A DNA stretch of 10,463 bases from Lentisphaeria bacterium (GCA_030590715.1 JAUVCU010000029.1:1-10463); one strand, 5' to 3'. Positions 1-6,332 are shown, counted from the first letter of the stretch. Translations and numbers: made by a program. The notes: generated by a model from the sequence alone, not told the origin.

Positions 1-68
1 CCAACATCATATGAAGCAATTAGAGTTTTGGTATCGATTTTTGTCGATGCTTGTTCGATAATTTTCAT
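1..68 (-). CDS. Probable IS110-family transposase, N-terminal fragment (runs off left edge)
   Basis: The minus strand opens with ATG at 68-66 and stays open to the window edge, giving 22 codons that begin MKIIEQASTKIDTK and end SYDVG. A good Shine-Dalgarno sequence (GAGAGG) lies about 7 bases upstream. In IS110-family (DEDD, RuvC-like) transposases the first catalytic Asp lies in a short strand motif near the N-terminus, of the kind hDhGK. The final YDVG fits that position. With so few residues the family call rests on this motif, the general look of the N-terminus and the long structured leader upstream, which is usual for IS110 elements. Another small protein with a similar start cannot be excluded. 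Confidence 0.45.
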   Translation of the reverse strand, partial: MKIIEQASTKIDTKTLIASYDV

Positions 69-139
69 GGTATAACCTCTCTTTGTTTTGTTTGGGTGTC
101 TTTGGCTAGTCACCATTATAAAACGATTGAGGTTATACC
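69..139 (-). repeat. Inverted repeat covering the transposase ribosome-binding site
   Basis: GGTATAACCTC at 69-79 and GAGGTTATACC at 129-139 are perfect 11-base inverted repeats separated by 49 bases. In minus-strand RNA the arm nearer the gene contains the Shine-Dalgarno core and runs up to the ATG. Pairing with the distal arm would therefore hide the ribosome-binding site. Many insertion sequences use such a structure to block translation from transcripts that enter from outside. Confidence 0.55.
115..120 (-). promoter_or_regulatory. Candidate transposase promoter -10 box (TATAAT)
   Basis: The minus strand reads TATAAT across 120-115, which would start transcription near 108, about 40 bases before the transposase ATG. 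There is no good -35 box at 16-18 bases (AAGCGG or CAAGCG), so the promoter call is only moderate. The box lies between the two arms of the 11-base inverted repeat, so a transcript starting here would lack the distal arm. Confidence 0.4.
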
Positions 140-271
140 GCTTGCACTTCTTAGTACTATAGTATGTGCTGAGTTCTACTCAGCTTTTTGATGGCAAGTC
201 ATGACCCCCTTACTTGCCTGAGAAACTTAACAGCAGTGGGGGGTATACTTAAACCGAATTCATAAATGTGA

Positions 272-334
272 TGGCTAAGGTTGGAGATGAAGTCAAGATT
301 CTACCGGACACCGGCAAAGTTCTAACCTTAGTTA
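272..334 (+). promoter_or_regulatory. Structured leader hairpin upstream of the chemoreceptor gene
   Basis: CTAAGGTT at 275-282 pairs perfectly with AACCTTAG at 324-331. The stem extends outward to 272/334 through two G-U pairs. An inner hairpin, CCGG-ACA-CCGG, occupies 304-314. The structure ends about 50 bases before the ribosome-binding site of the chemoreceptor. I do not see the conserved cores of the c-di-GMP riboswitch classes, so no ligand is proposed. It could be a regulatory 5' leader or part of the neighbouring mobile element. Confidence 0.4.
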
Positions 335-395
335 GGAGATAACAAACGCAATTGCAGTTTAACTTTCAATTTGAAGTAATTAAAAAGGTGATAAT

Positions 396-3185
396 ATGGC
401 GACGAACGTAAAATTATCTTCAAAACTAATATCTACTTATCTTCTGGTAGGCCTGATACCACTGATCACAGTCGGTGCAATAGCATGGTGGACTGCATCC
501 AATTCATTAACTCATGTCACCGAATTAGGAGGGAGTGCACTTGAGTCTGGCGCGTATGGCCAACTTGAGGCAATGAGGGAGATAAAAGAGAAGCAAATAG
601 ATCAATACTTCGCAGAAAGAGCGGGAGATATAGGTGTTTTGACGGAAATGGTTGCAACTCTAAGACGAGAGTCATTCTCAAAGCTTGAAGCACTCCGTGA
701 TAACAAAAAAAATGCGATTATACATATATTATCACAAGTTAAAATAGATATAGTAGCTCAACAAGACCGATCAATATGTACCAAAGCGATGTCACATTAT
801 GAGGACTTCATTAATACAGGCCAAACGAGTCCTGAATACAACCGATTCTCAAAAATCATTGAAGGGTTTACAAAGGCAACGGGATATTATGATTACTTTG
901 TGATTAACAAGGATGGGCTCTGTGTGTTCTCAGCGGCGAAAGAAGCGGACTATAACACTAATTTACTAACAGGACCATATAAGAATTCTGGACTTGGAGA
1001 AGCTGTGAGACGCGCTTTAAATGGCGAAGTCTATTTTAGTGATTTTGCTCCTTATGCTCCATCAAACAATGAACCAGCAGCATTTATAGCAGCTCCGATT
1101 ATTTCAAAAGGTATACAAGCGGGTGTTGTTGCATTGCAGGTGAGTTTAGAAAAAGTACAAAGTGTGATGTCTATAAGAAGTGGTTTAGGTGAAACTGGCG
1201 AAACTTATATTGTTGGTTCTGATTTATTAATGAGAACTGATTCGTTTCTTGATCCACAATATCATAGCGTAAAAAACTCCTTTGCGAACCCCTCAAAAGG
1301 TAAAGCAGAAACAGAAGCAGTTAAGTCTGCTTTGAAGGGTAACACAGGCAGTGGTGTGATTATTGACTACAATGGTAACCCTGTGTTAAGTGCATGGACA
1401 AACCTGGATTTCATGGGTGAAAGGTGGGCTCTTCTTGCAGAGATTGATGTTGCTGAAGCATTTTCTCCTAAAGACGACAAAGGAGAGTACTTCTTTAAAA
1501 AATATACAGAACTTTATGGTTACTACGACCTCTTTCTGATGAATCCCGATGGATTCTGTTTTTATACCGTTGCTGACGAATCTGATAATGGGACAAACTT
1601 TGTAAATGGTAAATTCTCAAATTCTGCACTTGGAGAAGCTGTTCAGCAAAGCATTAAAACAGGAAAATTCGCATTTGGAGACTTTGCACCCTATGTGCCA
1701 AGTAATAATGCACCTGCAGCATTTATTACAATGCCGGTCATGCATGAAGGCGATGTTGAACTTATTGTTGGACTACAACTCTCTGAGGTCGCTATTAGCG
1801 GGATGATGGAGGCTGGGTCTGATAAAGAAAAAATACTTGAGGCCTATCTTGTTGGACCTAATGGTTATATGCGTTCAGATTCAATCCTCAACCCGGAGGG
1901 CTATACAATAAAAGCATCTTTCGAAAAGAATAATAAAGTTGATACAGAAGCAACAAGAGATGCATTGAACGGGGGGACTGATTCTAAGATTATAAAAGAT
2001 TATCTTGGTAGTAATGTGCTATCAGCATGGGCTCCATTAAATGTATTCGGGAAAAGATGGTCGTTGATATGTGAAATAGATGAGGCCGTTGCCCTTAAGG
2101 CTGAGCATGAAATGAGTGATACTGGTGGTGAGGCAAAAAGCACACTAATCACATGGGTCGTAGCAATTGCCATTGTCGCTGGGGCTATTGTATCAACTCT
2201 CGCTATATTCATCTCAAAATCAATAGCAGGACCACTTAATAGAATCATTCAAGGTATGACTGCTGGTTCCGAGCAAGTTACTTCTGCATCAGAGCAGGTT
2301 GCATCTGCAGGTCAGTCTCTTGCTGAAGGTGCATCCGAACAAGCATCTAGTCTAGAAGAGATCTCAAGTAGTTTGGAAGAGATGTCCGGTATGACAAAGC
2401 AAAATGCAGATAATGCTTCCCAAGCCAATGGCCTGGCTACTGATGCACAAAGTGGTGCCGAAAATGGTGTAGAAGCGATGAACCGCATGAGTGAGGCAAT
2501 TGATAAGATCAAAACATCATCTGACGAAACAGCAAAAATTATCAAGACAATTGATGAGATTGCATTTCAGACAAATCTACTGGCACTAAATGCTGCGGTT
2601 GAAGCAGCACGGGCGGGTGAAGCAGGTAAAGGGTTTGCTGTTGTTGCAGAAGAAGTAAGAAACCTTGCTCAACGAAGTGCAGAAGCGGCGAAAGACACAT
2701 CAACACTTATTGAAGGCTCCCAACTAAACGCTAATAACGGAGTTGCTGTTTCAAAAGAGGTTGGAGAAATTCTAGTCCAAATAGCAGACGTAGCAGGAAA
2801 AGTTAACAGTCTTATTGGAGAAGTAACAGCTGCAACAAATGAGCAGGCGCAAGGTATAGCCCAGATCAATGAAGGAGTAAATCAGCTTGATCAGGTTACA
2901 CAATCCAACGCAGCAAGCTCGGAAGAGTCTGCCTCTGCTGGTGAAGAGTTGTCTTCTCAAGCAGTTGAACTATCTGATATGGTCCAACAACTAGTAGTTC
3001 TTGTTGAAGGTCGTTCTGGAGCTACAAATAAACAAAGCTACTCTACAACACCACGTCATGCTCATTCTAAATTAGCCTCAACAAGACAATCGGCTCCAGT
3101 AAAGAAAATACAACCAGCAAAAACAAGCGTCAGGAGGCCAGAGCAGATAATTCCTCTAGACGATGATGACTACTCTGATTTCTAA
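396..3185 (+). CDS. Methyl-accepting chemotaxis protein with two tandem Cache-like sensor modules
   Basis: This is a transmembrane chemoreceptor that would pass ligand binding outside the cytoplasm to CheW and CheA. TM1 spans about residues 11-32 and TM2 about 584-606. Between them lie two similar modules, each opening with GYYD (residues 163 and 375) and each containing a match to F(A)PY(A/V)PSNN followed by PAAFI. This is typical of double-Cache sensors and indicates an internal duplication of about 212 residues. After TM2 there is only a short KSIAGPLNRI stretch instead of a full HAMP domain. The kinase-control hairpin tip is classic at 721-758 (EIAFQTNLLALNAAVEAAR onward). The protein ends DYSDF, which fits the aromatic-x-x-aromatic pentapeptide that tethers CheR or CheB in receptors such as E. 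coli Tsr (NWETF). AAGGTG lies 7 bases before the ATG. No che genes are nearby, so it is an orphan receptor locus. Confidence 0.95.
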   Translation: MATNVKLSSKLISTYLLVGLIPLITVGAIAWWTASNSLTHVTELGGSALESGAYGQLEAMREIKEKQIDQYFAERAGDIGVLTEMVATLRRESFSKLEALRDNKKNAIIHILSQVKIDIVAQQDRSICTKAMSHYEDFINTGQTSPEYNRFSKIIEGFTKATGYYDYFVINKDGLCVFSAAKEADYNTNLLTGPYKNSGLGEAVRRALNGEVYFSDFAPYAPSNNEPAAFIAAPIISKGIQAGVVALQVSLEKVQSVMSIRSGLGETGETYIVGSDLLMRTDSFLDPQYHSVKNSFANPSKGKAETEAVKSALKGNTGSGVIIDYNGNPVLSAWTNLDFMGERWALLAEIDVAEAFSPKDDKGEYFFKKYTELYGYYDLFLMNPDGFCFYTVADESDNGTNFVNGKFSNSALGEAVQQSIKTGKFAFGDFAPYVPSNNAPAAFITMPVMHEGDVELIVGLQLSEVAISGMMEAGSDKEKILEAYLVGPNGYMRSDSILNPEGYTIKASFEKNNKVDTEATRDALNGGTDSKIIKDYLGSNVLSAWAPLNVFGKRWSLICEIDEAVALKAEHEMSDTGGEAKSTLITWVVAIAIVAGAIVSTLAIFISKSIAGPLNRIIQGMTAGSEQVTSASEQVASAGQSLAEGASEQASSLEEISSSLEEMSGMTKQNADNASQANGLATDAQSGAENGVEAMNRMSEAIDKIKTSSDETAKIIKTIDEIAFQTNLLALNAAVEAARAGEAGKGFAVVAEEVRNLAQRSAEAAKDTSTLIEGSQLNANNGVAVSKEVGEILVQIADVAGKVNSLIGEVTAATNEQAQGIAQINEGVNQLDQVTQSNAASSEESASAGEELSSQAVELSDMVQQLVVLVEGRSGATNKQSYSTTPRHAHSKLASTRQSAPVKKIQPAKTSVRRPEQIIPLDDDDYSDF

Positions 3186-3209
3186 GGTTTATATGAATAT
3201 ATAAAAAAG

Positions 3210-3220
3210 AGGACAGGTTT
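3210..3220. repeat. Left copy of 11-bp target-site duplication
   Basis: AGGACAGGTTT directly abuts the left inverted repeat of the miniature element. The identical 11 bases directly follow its right inverted repeat at 3426-3436. Confidence 0.9.
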
Positions 3221-3425
3221 GAATGGCGCTAACTTAAGCTGTTGAAATATATAAAAGCGGTTTAGAAAACCGCACTCCAAAACCTCATTACACTCGGCGA
3301 TAAAGATATGCTGAGTGTAATGAGGCCTCGAAAAAGGTGCGAATGGAGTGAGCTCTGGAGTGCTGAACTCTGCTCGGTTTTTGATATTTCTGAGATCGTT
3401 TATATTACCTAAGTTAGTGCCATTC
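3221..3425. mobile_element. MITE, 205 bp, IS4-like ends
   Basis: The left end GAATGGCGCTAACTTAAG (3221-3238) and the right end CCTAAGTTAGTGCCATTC (3408-3425) are inverted repeats matching at 16 of 18 positions. They are flanked by exact 11-bp direct repeats. There is no transposase frame inside, so this is a non-autonomous miniature element that would be moved by a transposase elsewhere. The ends resemble the IS4 terminus as I remember it (TAATGCCGATCAGTTAAG), and IS4-family elements make target duplications of about 10-13 bp, which fits. Inside are nested hairpins: 3257-3273 (7-bp stem, loop AGA) and 3283-3325 (13-bp perfect stem, extendable to about 17 with G-U pairs). A long-range pair also joins 3272-3279 to 3356-3363. 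The element fills most of the gap between the convergent chemoreceptor and rph genes. Confidence 0.88.
3350..3382 (+). terminator. Weak candidate terminator inside the MITE
   Basis: An interrupted stem (GAGC 3350-3353 with GCTC 3372-3375, and GAGT 3358-3361 with ACTC 3367-3370) is followed after GG by TTTTT at 3378-3382. The stem has an asymmetric internal loop, so it is weak. It is, however, the only U-tract hairpin I see after the chemoreceptor on the plus strand, so the inserted element may now supply this gene's transcription end. Confidence 0.25.
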
Positions 3426-3436
3426 AGGACAGGTTT
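3426..3436. repeat. Right copy of 11-bp target-site duplication
   Basis: AGGACAGGTTT is identical to 3210-3220. Removing the element and one copy restores a continuous intergenic sequence. Confidence 0.9.
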
Positions 3437-3510
3437 TACTGAAGGAATAGAACTCTTGTGTTAATCAGAGCATAAGAAATGGCTGGAGAAGTTAGGTCGT
3501 TGGTGCGACA

Positions 3511-3551
3511 AAATAAAAAAAGCCTTGAAGCAATCGACTGCTTCAAGGCTT
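3511..3551 (-). terminator. Rho-independent terminator of rph
   Basis: A perfect 13-bp stem (3520-3532 with 3539-3551) has the loop ATCGAC. On the minus strand it is followed by a T-rich tract (the complement of AAATAAAAAA at 3511-3520). It lies about 20 bases past the rph stop codon. The plus-strand side lacks a T-tract, so it acts mainly on leftward transcription. Confidence 0.9.
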
Positions 3552-3571
3552 AAATATAAAAAGTGAGGCTC

Positions 3572-4375
3572 TTACAGTTCTACGTCTCCGAGAACATCAC
3601 CAAGGCTGCCAAGATTTTTGGAAGGGTGTTTTTCGCCCTTATGTTTTTTCTTACCTGAAACCGCTTCTTTTTGGATTTCACAAATCTTTTTCAGACCGTT
3701 GCGTGCAAGCCCAAACATCTGTTCCATCTCTTCATATGAGAATGGTTGCTCTTCTGCCGTTCCCTGGATCTCAACAAATTTACCGGAATCAGTCATGATC
3801 ACATTCATGTCAACATCTGCTTTTGAATCTTCTTCATAGCAGAGATCTAAAACAGGCTTTCCTGCAACAATTCCCACACTGATAGCGGAAATACCTTCGC
3901 GCATAATCGGTTTTTTAGGATCTTGTCTTGGGAATAGTTTTTTTAGAGCCATCTGTAGTGCTACTGACGCTCCGGTAATGCTGGCGCATCTTGTCCCGCC
4001 ATCGGCATCTATAACATCACAATCAAGGTAAATGGTATTTTGGCCAAGCGCTTTCAGATCCACAACAGAGCGAAGGCTTCGTCCGATAAGACGTTGAATT
4101 TCAACGGTACGTCCACCCTGTTTTCCCGATGTTGATTCACGGCGCATTCTGCTGTGAGTTGAGCTAGGAAGCATTCCGTATTCTGCAGTAAGCCATCCGC
4201 CGGCAACGCGTTGAGCACGCATCCAACCAGGAACACCTTTCTCAATTGAGGCCGAGCATATCACTTTAGTCTTTCCAATTTCCATTAAAACAGAGGCTGT
4301 AGGGTGCTCAAGGTAGTTTTTCGTTATTTTAACTTTACGAAATTGATCTGCAGTTCTGCCATCAAATCTTTTCAT
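3572..4375 (-). CDS. rph: Ribonuclease PH
   Basis: This is a phosphorolytic 3'-5' exoribonuclease that trims the 3' ends of tRNA and other small stable RNAs, releasing nucleoside diphosphates. With the start at MKRFDGRTADQF it has 267 residues. GKQGGRTVEIQRLIGRS lies at 84-100, the phosphate-binding GGTR at 126-129, and the catalytic acidic patch YEEDSKADVDMN at 180-191, with Asp183 and Asp189 in the expected places. The ATG at 4375 was chosen because GGAG lies about 9 bases upstream; a longer frame to 4426 would begin inside a terminator and add residues foreign to the family. The C-terminal tail after about residue 240 is Lys-rich and a little longer than usual. The gene lies directly downstream of the SRP RNA gene and ends at its own terminator. 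Confidence 0.96.
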   Translation of the reverse strand: MKRFDGRTADQFRKVKITKNYLEHPTASVLMEIGKTKVICSASIEKGVPGWMRAQRVAGGWLTAEYGMLPSSTHSRMRRESTSGKQGGRTVEIQRLIGRSLRSVVDLKALGQNTIYLDCDVIDADGGTRCASITGASVALQMALKKLFPRQDPKKPIMREGISAISVGIVAGKPVLDLCYEEDSKADVDMNVIMTDSGKFVEIQGTAEEQPFSYEEMEQMFGLARNGLKKICEIQKEAVSGKKKHKGEKHPSKNLGSLGDVLGDVEL

Positions 4376-4410
4376 TATAAAATCACTCCAAATTCGATTA
4401 AAAAAAGTAC

Positions 4411-4446
4411 AAAAAAAATGCCTCAAAGCCTAAGCTTTGGGGCATT
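4411..4446 (-). terminator. Rho-independent terminator between the SRP RNA gene and rph
   Basis: A 13-bp stem with one G-U pair (4417-4429 with 4434-4446) closes a CTAA loop. On the minus strand it is followed by eight Ts (complement of 4411-4418). It lies just past the SRP RNA and 36 bases before the rph ATG, so it must limit transcription into rph. Confidence 0.9.
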
Positions 4447-4461
4447 GTAAAAAGGCCGCCA

Positions 4462-4560
4462 CCGGAATGTCAGATTCACCTACGGCACCAGGATACATCG
4501 CATGTGGCTGCTTCGTTCCCGATCTGACCAAGTTAGCGCGAATCCTGTGCATAGGGTCCG
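4462..4560 (-). ncRNA. ffs: Signal recognition particle RNA, small bacterial type (4.5S RNA)
   Basis: The minus strand reads GGTCAG (4529-4524), then a stem TCG-GGAA-CGA, then AGCAGCC (4512-4506). This is the universally conserved Ffh-binding apical hairpin of bacterial SRP RNA with its GGAA tetraloop. Flanking helices form as expected: CAGGAT near 4548-4543 pairs with ATCCTG near 4494-4489, and further out CCTA pairs with TAGG. The RNA would join Ffh to target nascent membrane proteins to FtsY. The closing base pair of the tetraloop is G-C instead of the E. coli C-G, a compensated change. The ends are estimated from pairing; the true 5' end may be a few bases further upstream and the 3' end may reach the T-run at 4452-4448. 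Confidence 0.93.
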
Positions 4561-4575
4561 AACAAACCGATGACG

Positions 4576-4604
4576 ATAAGAATTTATATGTCAGTAATAG
4601 TCAA
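4576..4604 (-). promoter_or_regulatory. Likely sigma70-type promoter of the SRP RNA gene
   Basis: On the minus strand TTGACT (4604-4599) is followed after 17 bases by TCTTAT (4581-4576), with transcription expected to start near 4568. The -35 box begins 6 bases after the accD stop codon, so the SRP RNA gene can be expressed separately from the genes upstream. The -10 box is only a partial match; TATAAA at 4589-4584 also lies in the region but at a poor spacing. Confidence 0.5.
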
Positions 4605-4609
4605 GTATG

Positions 4610-5497
4610 TTACTTGCTCGACTTGTTACTCTGCACTTTATCATTGCACGAGAAATAGTCAAGGCATAGAGCCAGCTCATCTCTCAGTTTTTTACGCTCA
4701 ACTACGCGGTCTACAAGACCTTTCTCAAGTAGGAATTCTGAAGTTTGGAAACCTTCAGGAAGTTCCATTTGTGTTGTGTCCTTTATAACACGTGGCCCCG
4801 CAAAACCGATAAGAGCCCCTGGTTCGGCAAGGTTGATATCTCCAAGAGAAGCATAACTTGCTGTTACTCCACCATAAGTGGGGTTTGTCAGGATTGTGAT
4901 AAAAGCGTGCCCTGCATTAGAATGTCTTTGAAGAGCGCCGCTTGTTTTAGCCATCTGCATAAGGCTTATGATACCTTCGTACATACGCGCTCCACCACTT
5001 GCAGTAACAATAACAAGGGGGATTCCTTTGCTTGTTGCAAGTTCAGCTAGGCGAGTGATCTTTTCTCCGATTACAGAACCAAGACTTCCTCCAATGAAAC
5101 GGAAATCCATAACTCCAAGAGCGTATTCTTTCCCTTTTAGTTTTCCTGTTCCGCAGATGATTCCGCTTTTAAGACCCGTCTTTGCCTTGGCAACTTTCAG
5201 TTTATCTTGATAAACCGGGAAGTTTAAAGGGTCCGTAGACGTCATGTTTGCATCAATTTCAACAAATGTCCCATTGTCCATTAGTAGCTCGATGCGTTTC
5301 TCTGCTGTCAAAGGGTAGTGGAAACCACAGCTTGGACAGACATGCAGGTTCTCATCTCTATTTTTTACAAAAACAGTTTTCCCGCAGCTTTTACACTTGT
5401 CCCATACTCCCTGAGGAAAATCCTTTTTCTTCGGAGTCGCAACTGCTTGGGGTGCAAGAGTCGAATATTTCGATTTTTTACTAAAAAAACTAGCCAT
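4610..5497 (-). CDS. accD: Acetyl-CoA carboxylase carboxyltransferase subunit beta
   Basis: AccD pairs with AccA to move the carboxyl group from carboxybiotin to acetyl-CoA, the first committed step of fatty-acid synthesis. The 295-residue protein has the N-terminal zinc ribbon (Cys35, Cys38, Cys54, Cys57) found in bacterial AccD. It also has the crotonase-fold motifs SGGARMYEG at 168-176, NPTYGGVTASYA at 205-216 and EPGALIGFAGPRVI at 225-238. The ATG at 5497-5495 is preferred over a GTG one codon earlier because AGGA lies 8 bases before the ATG. The ribosome-binding site directly follows the comF stop codon, so the two genes are almost certainly co-transcribed and perhaps translationally coupled. 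accA is not in the window, as is common. Confidence 0.96.
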   Translation of the reverse strand: MASFFSKKSKYSTLAPQAVATPKKKDFPQGVWDKCKSCGKTVFVKNRDENLHVCPSCGFHYPLTAEKRIELLMDNGTFVEIDANMTSTDPLNFPVYQDKLKVAKAKTGLKSGIICGTGKLKGKEYALGVMDFRFIGGSLGSVIGEKITRLAELATSKGIPLVIVTASGGARMYEGIISLMQMAKTSGALQRHSNAGHAFITILTNPTYGGVTASYASLGDINLAEPGALIGFAGPRVIKDTTQMELPEGFQTSEFLLEKGLVDRVVERKKLRDELALCLDYFSCNDKVQSNKSSK

Positions 5498-5508
5498 CAC
5501 AAACTTCC

Positions 5509-6246
5509 TTATCTTCTTGCAAGAACTAAAATATTTACTTTACTGGCTCCCGCTTCCAGCAACACTTTTGTTGCCTCTGTGAGCGTAGCCCCTGTCGTCA
5601 TTACATCATCGACGAGCAATATAGTACGATTTTTGCAATTCGCTTCTCTCTTTATGGAAAAAGCGCCTATAAGATTTCGTTTCCGCTCGGCTTTATCCAG
5701 GGATGCTTGTTGTTTTGTGTTTCTCGTTCGTTTTAGAAAATTACTTTTTTTTACCATCATTTTCTTGGATAACACATTAACTACTATTTCTGACTGGTTG
5801 TATCCGCGTGTTAGTTGCTTTGTCCAGTGTAGTGGTATCGGCTCAATATAGTCGAATTTAATTCTGCTGGATGCGATGGCGTTGGCGGCAAGTTCTGCGA
5901 GGCTGCGTCCCAATTCTATTTGGTTCCCGTATTTAAACTGGTGGATTAGTTCTTTCCCGAATGTTTCCATGTGAAAGACGGAGATGGCGGAGCTCCATGG
6001 ACGGGGGGCTGCTTTCATGCATTTTGAGCAAATTTCCAGAACGCTGTCCAGTTCAGCTCCACAGGAGTTGCATAGTGGAGGTTTTATGAATTTTATTTTG
6101 CCGATGCATTCGGGGCATAGTGAGTATTTAGGGAAGTTATCGATTGGTTTTCTGCAGGCGGAGCAAGTGAAGGTGAAGAAGAATGATGCCGTTGTCTTGC
6201 TTGCCTGTGAAATTATTTTAAACAAATCTCTGAACTTTATTGTCAT
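5509..6246 (-). CDS. comF: ComF-family phosphoribosyltransferase-fold protein
   Basis: This is a 245-residue member of the ComF/GntX family. It has paired Cys-x2-Cys motifs in the first third (28/31, 44/47, 59/62, 73/76), which form zinc ribbons. These are followed by RGYNQS at 147-152 and the PRPP-binding loop ILLVDDVMTTGAT at 209-221. ComF proteins take part in DNA uptake during competence in Firmicutes and Proteobacteria, probably on the cytoplasmic side with PriA and ComFA. Outside those groups the role is not settled, and no other competence genes are seen here. GGAG lies 7 bases before the ATG. It is the first gene of the leftward comF-accD unit. Confidence 0.92.
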   Translation of the reverse strand: MTIKFRDLFKIISQASKTTASFFFTFTCSACRKPIDNFPKYSLCPECIGKIKFIKPPLCNSCGAELDSVLEICSKCMKAAPRPWSSAISVFHMETFGKELIHQFKYGNQIELGRSLAELAANAIASSRIKFDYIEPIPLHWTKQLTRGYNQSEIVVNVLSKKMMVKKSNFLKRTRNTKQQASLDKAERKRNLIGAFSIKREANCKNRTILLVDDVMTTGATLTEATKVLLEAGASKVNILVLARR

Positions 6247-6332
6247 CTAGATCTCCGTTTAAAAAACACAAAAACGTGGGCGACTTTTATGGTTTAACAA
6301 ATGATAACTCACCTCGATTCAAAAAATTATGT

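Larger units (their letters stand above)
1..250 (-). mobile_element. Probable end of an IS110-like insertion sequence with its non-coding leader
   Basis: The stretch upstream of the transposase start contains several tight hairpins and no credible protein frame. They are a 7-bp stem with a 3-base loop at 168-184, a 7-bp stem with a 12-base loop at 193-218, a 10-base palindrome at 155-164, and an inverted repeat at 69-79/129-139. IS110-group elements carry a long non-coding end on the transposase 5' side, and that end encodes the bridge RNA that specifies target and donor DNA. The outer boundary is not visible because these elements lack long terminal inverted repeats. I place it near 250 only because the structure thins out there and the chemoreceptor leader begins. 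Confidence 0.35.

Noticed and set aside
185..189. TTTTT after the 168-184 hairpin as a plus-strand intrinsic terminator
   Set aside because: The stem is only 7 bp with a 3-base loop and no plus-strand gene ends before it; it fits better as part of the IS-like leader structure.
352..380. TTGCAG and AGTAAT as a promoter for the chemoreceptor
   Set aside because: The start site would fall inside the ribosome-binding site and the -10 match is poor.
3479..3553. 24-codon frame MAGEVRSL... running through the rph terminator
   Set aside because: It has no clear ribosome-binding site, and its second half is encoded by the terminator stem of the opposite strand.
4376..4426. Longer rph start adding 17 residues
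   Set aside because: The extra residues begin inside the terminator stem and do not resemble RNase PH; the internal ATG at 4375 has a proper ribosome-binding site.
4530..4543. AAGTTAGCGC inside the SRP RNA gene is identical to 10 bases of the MITE end
   Set aside because: There is no partner repeat or target duplication, and the bases are part of the SRP RNA helix region, so this is chance similarity.
5318..5851. 177-codon plus-strand frame opposite accD and comF
   Set aside because: It lies antisense to two well-supported genes, has no ribosome-binding site or family features, and has the odd composition of a shadow frame.
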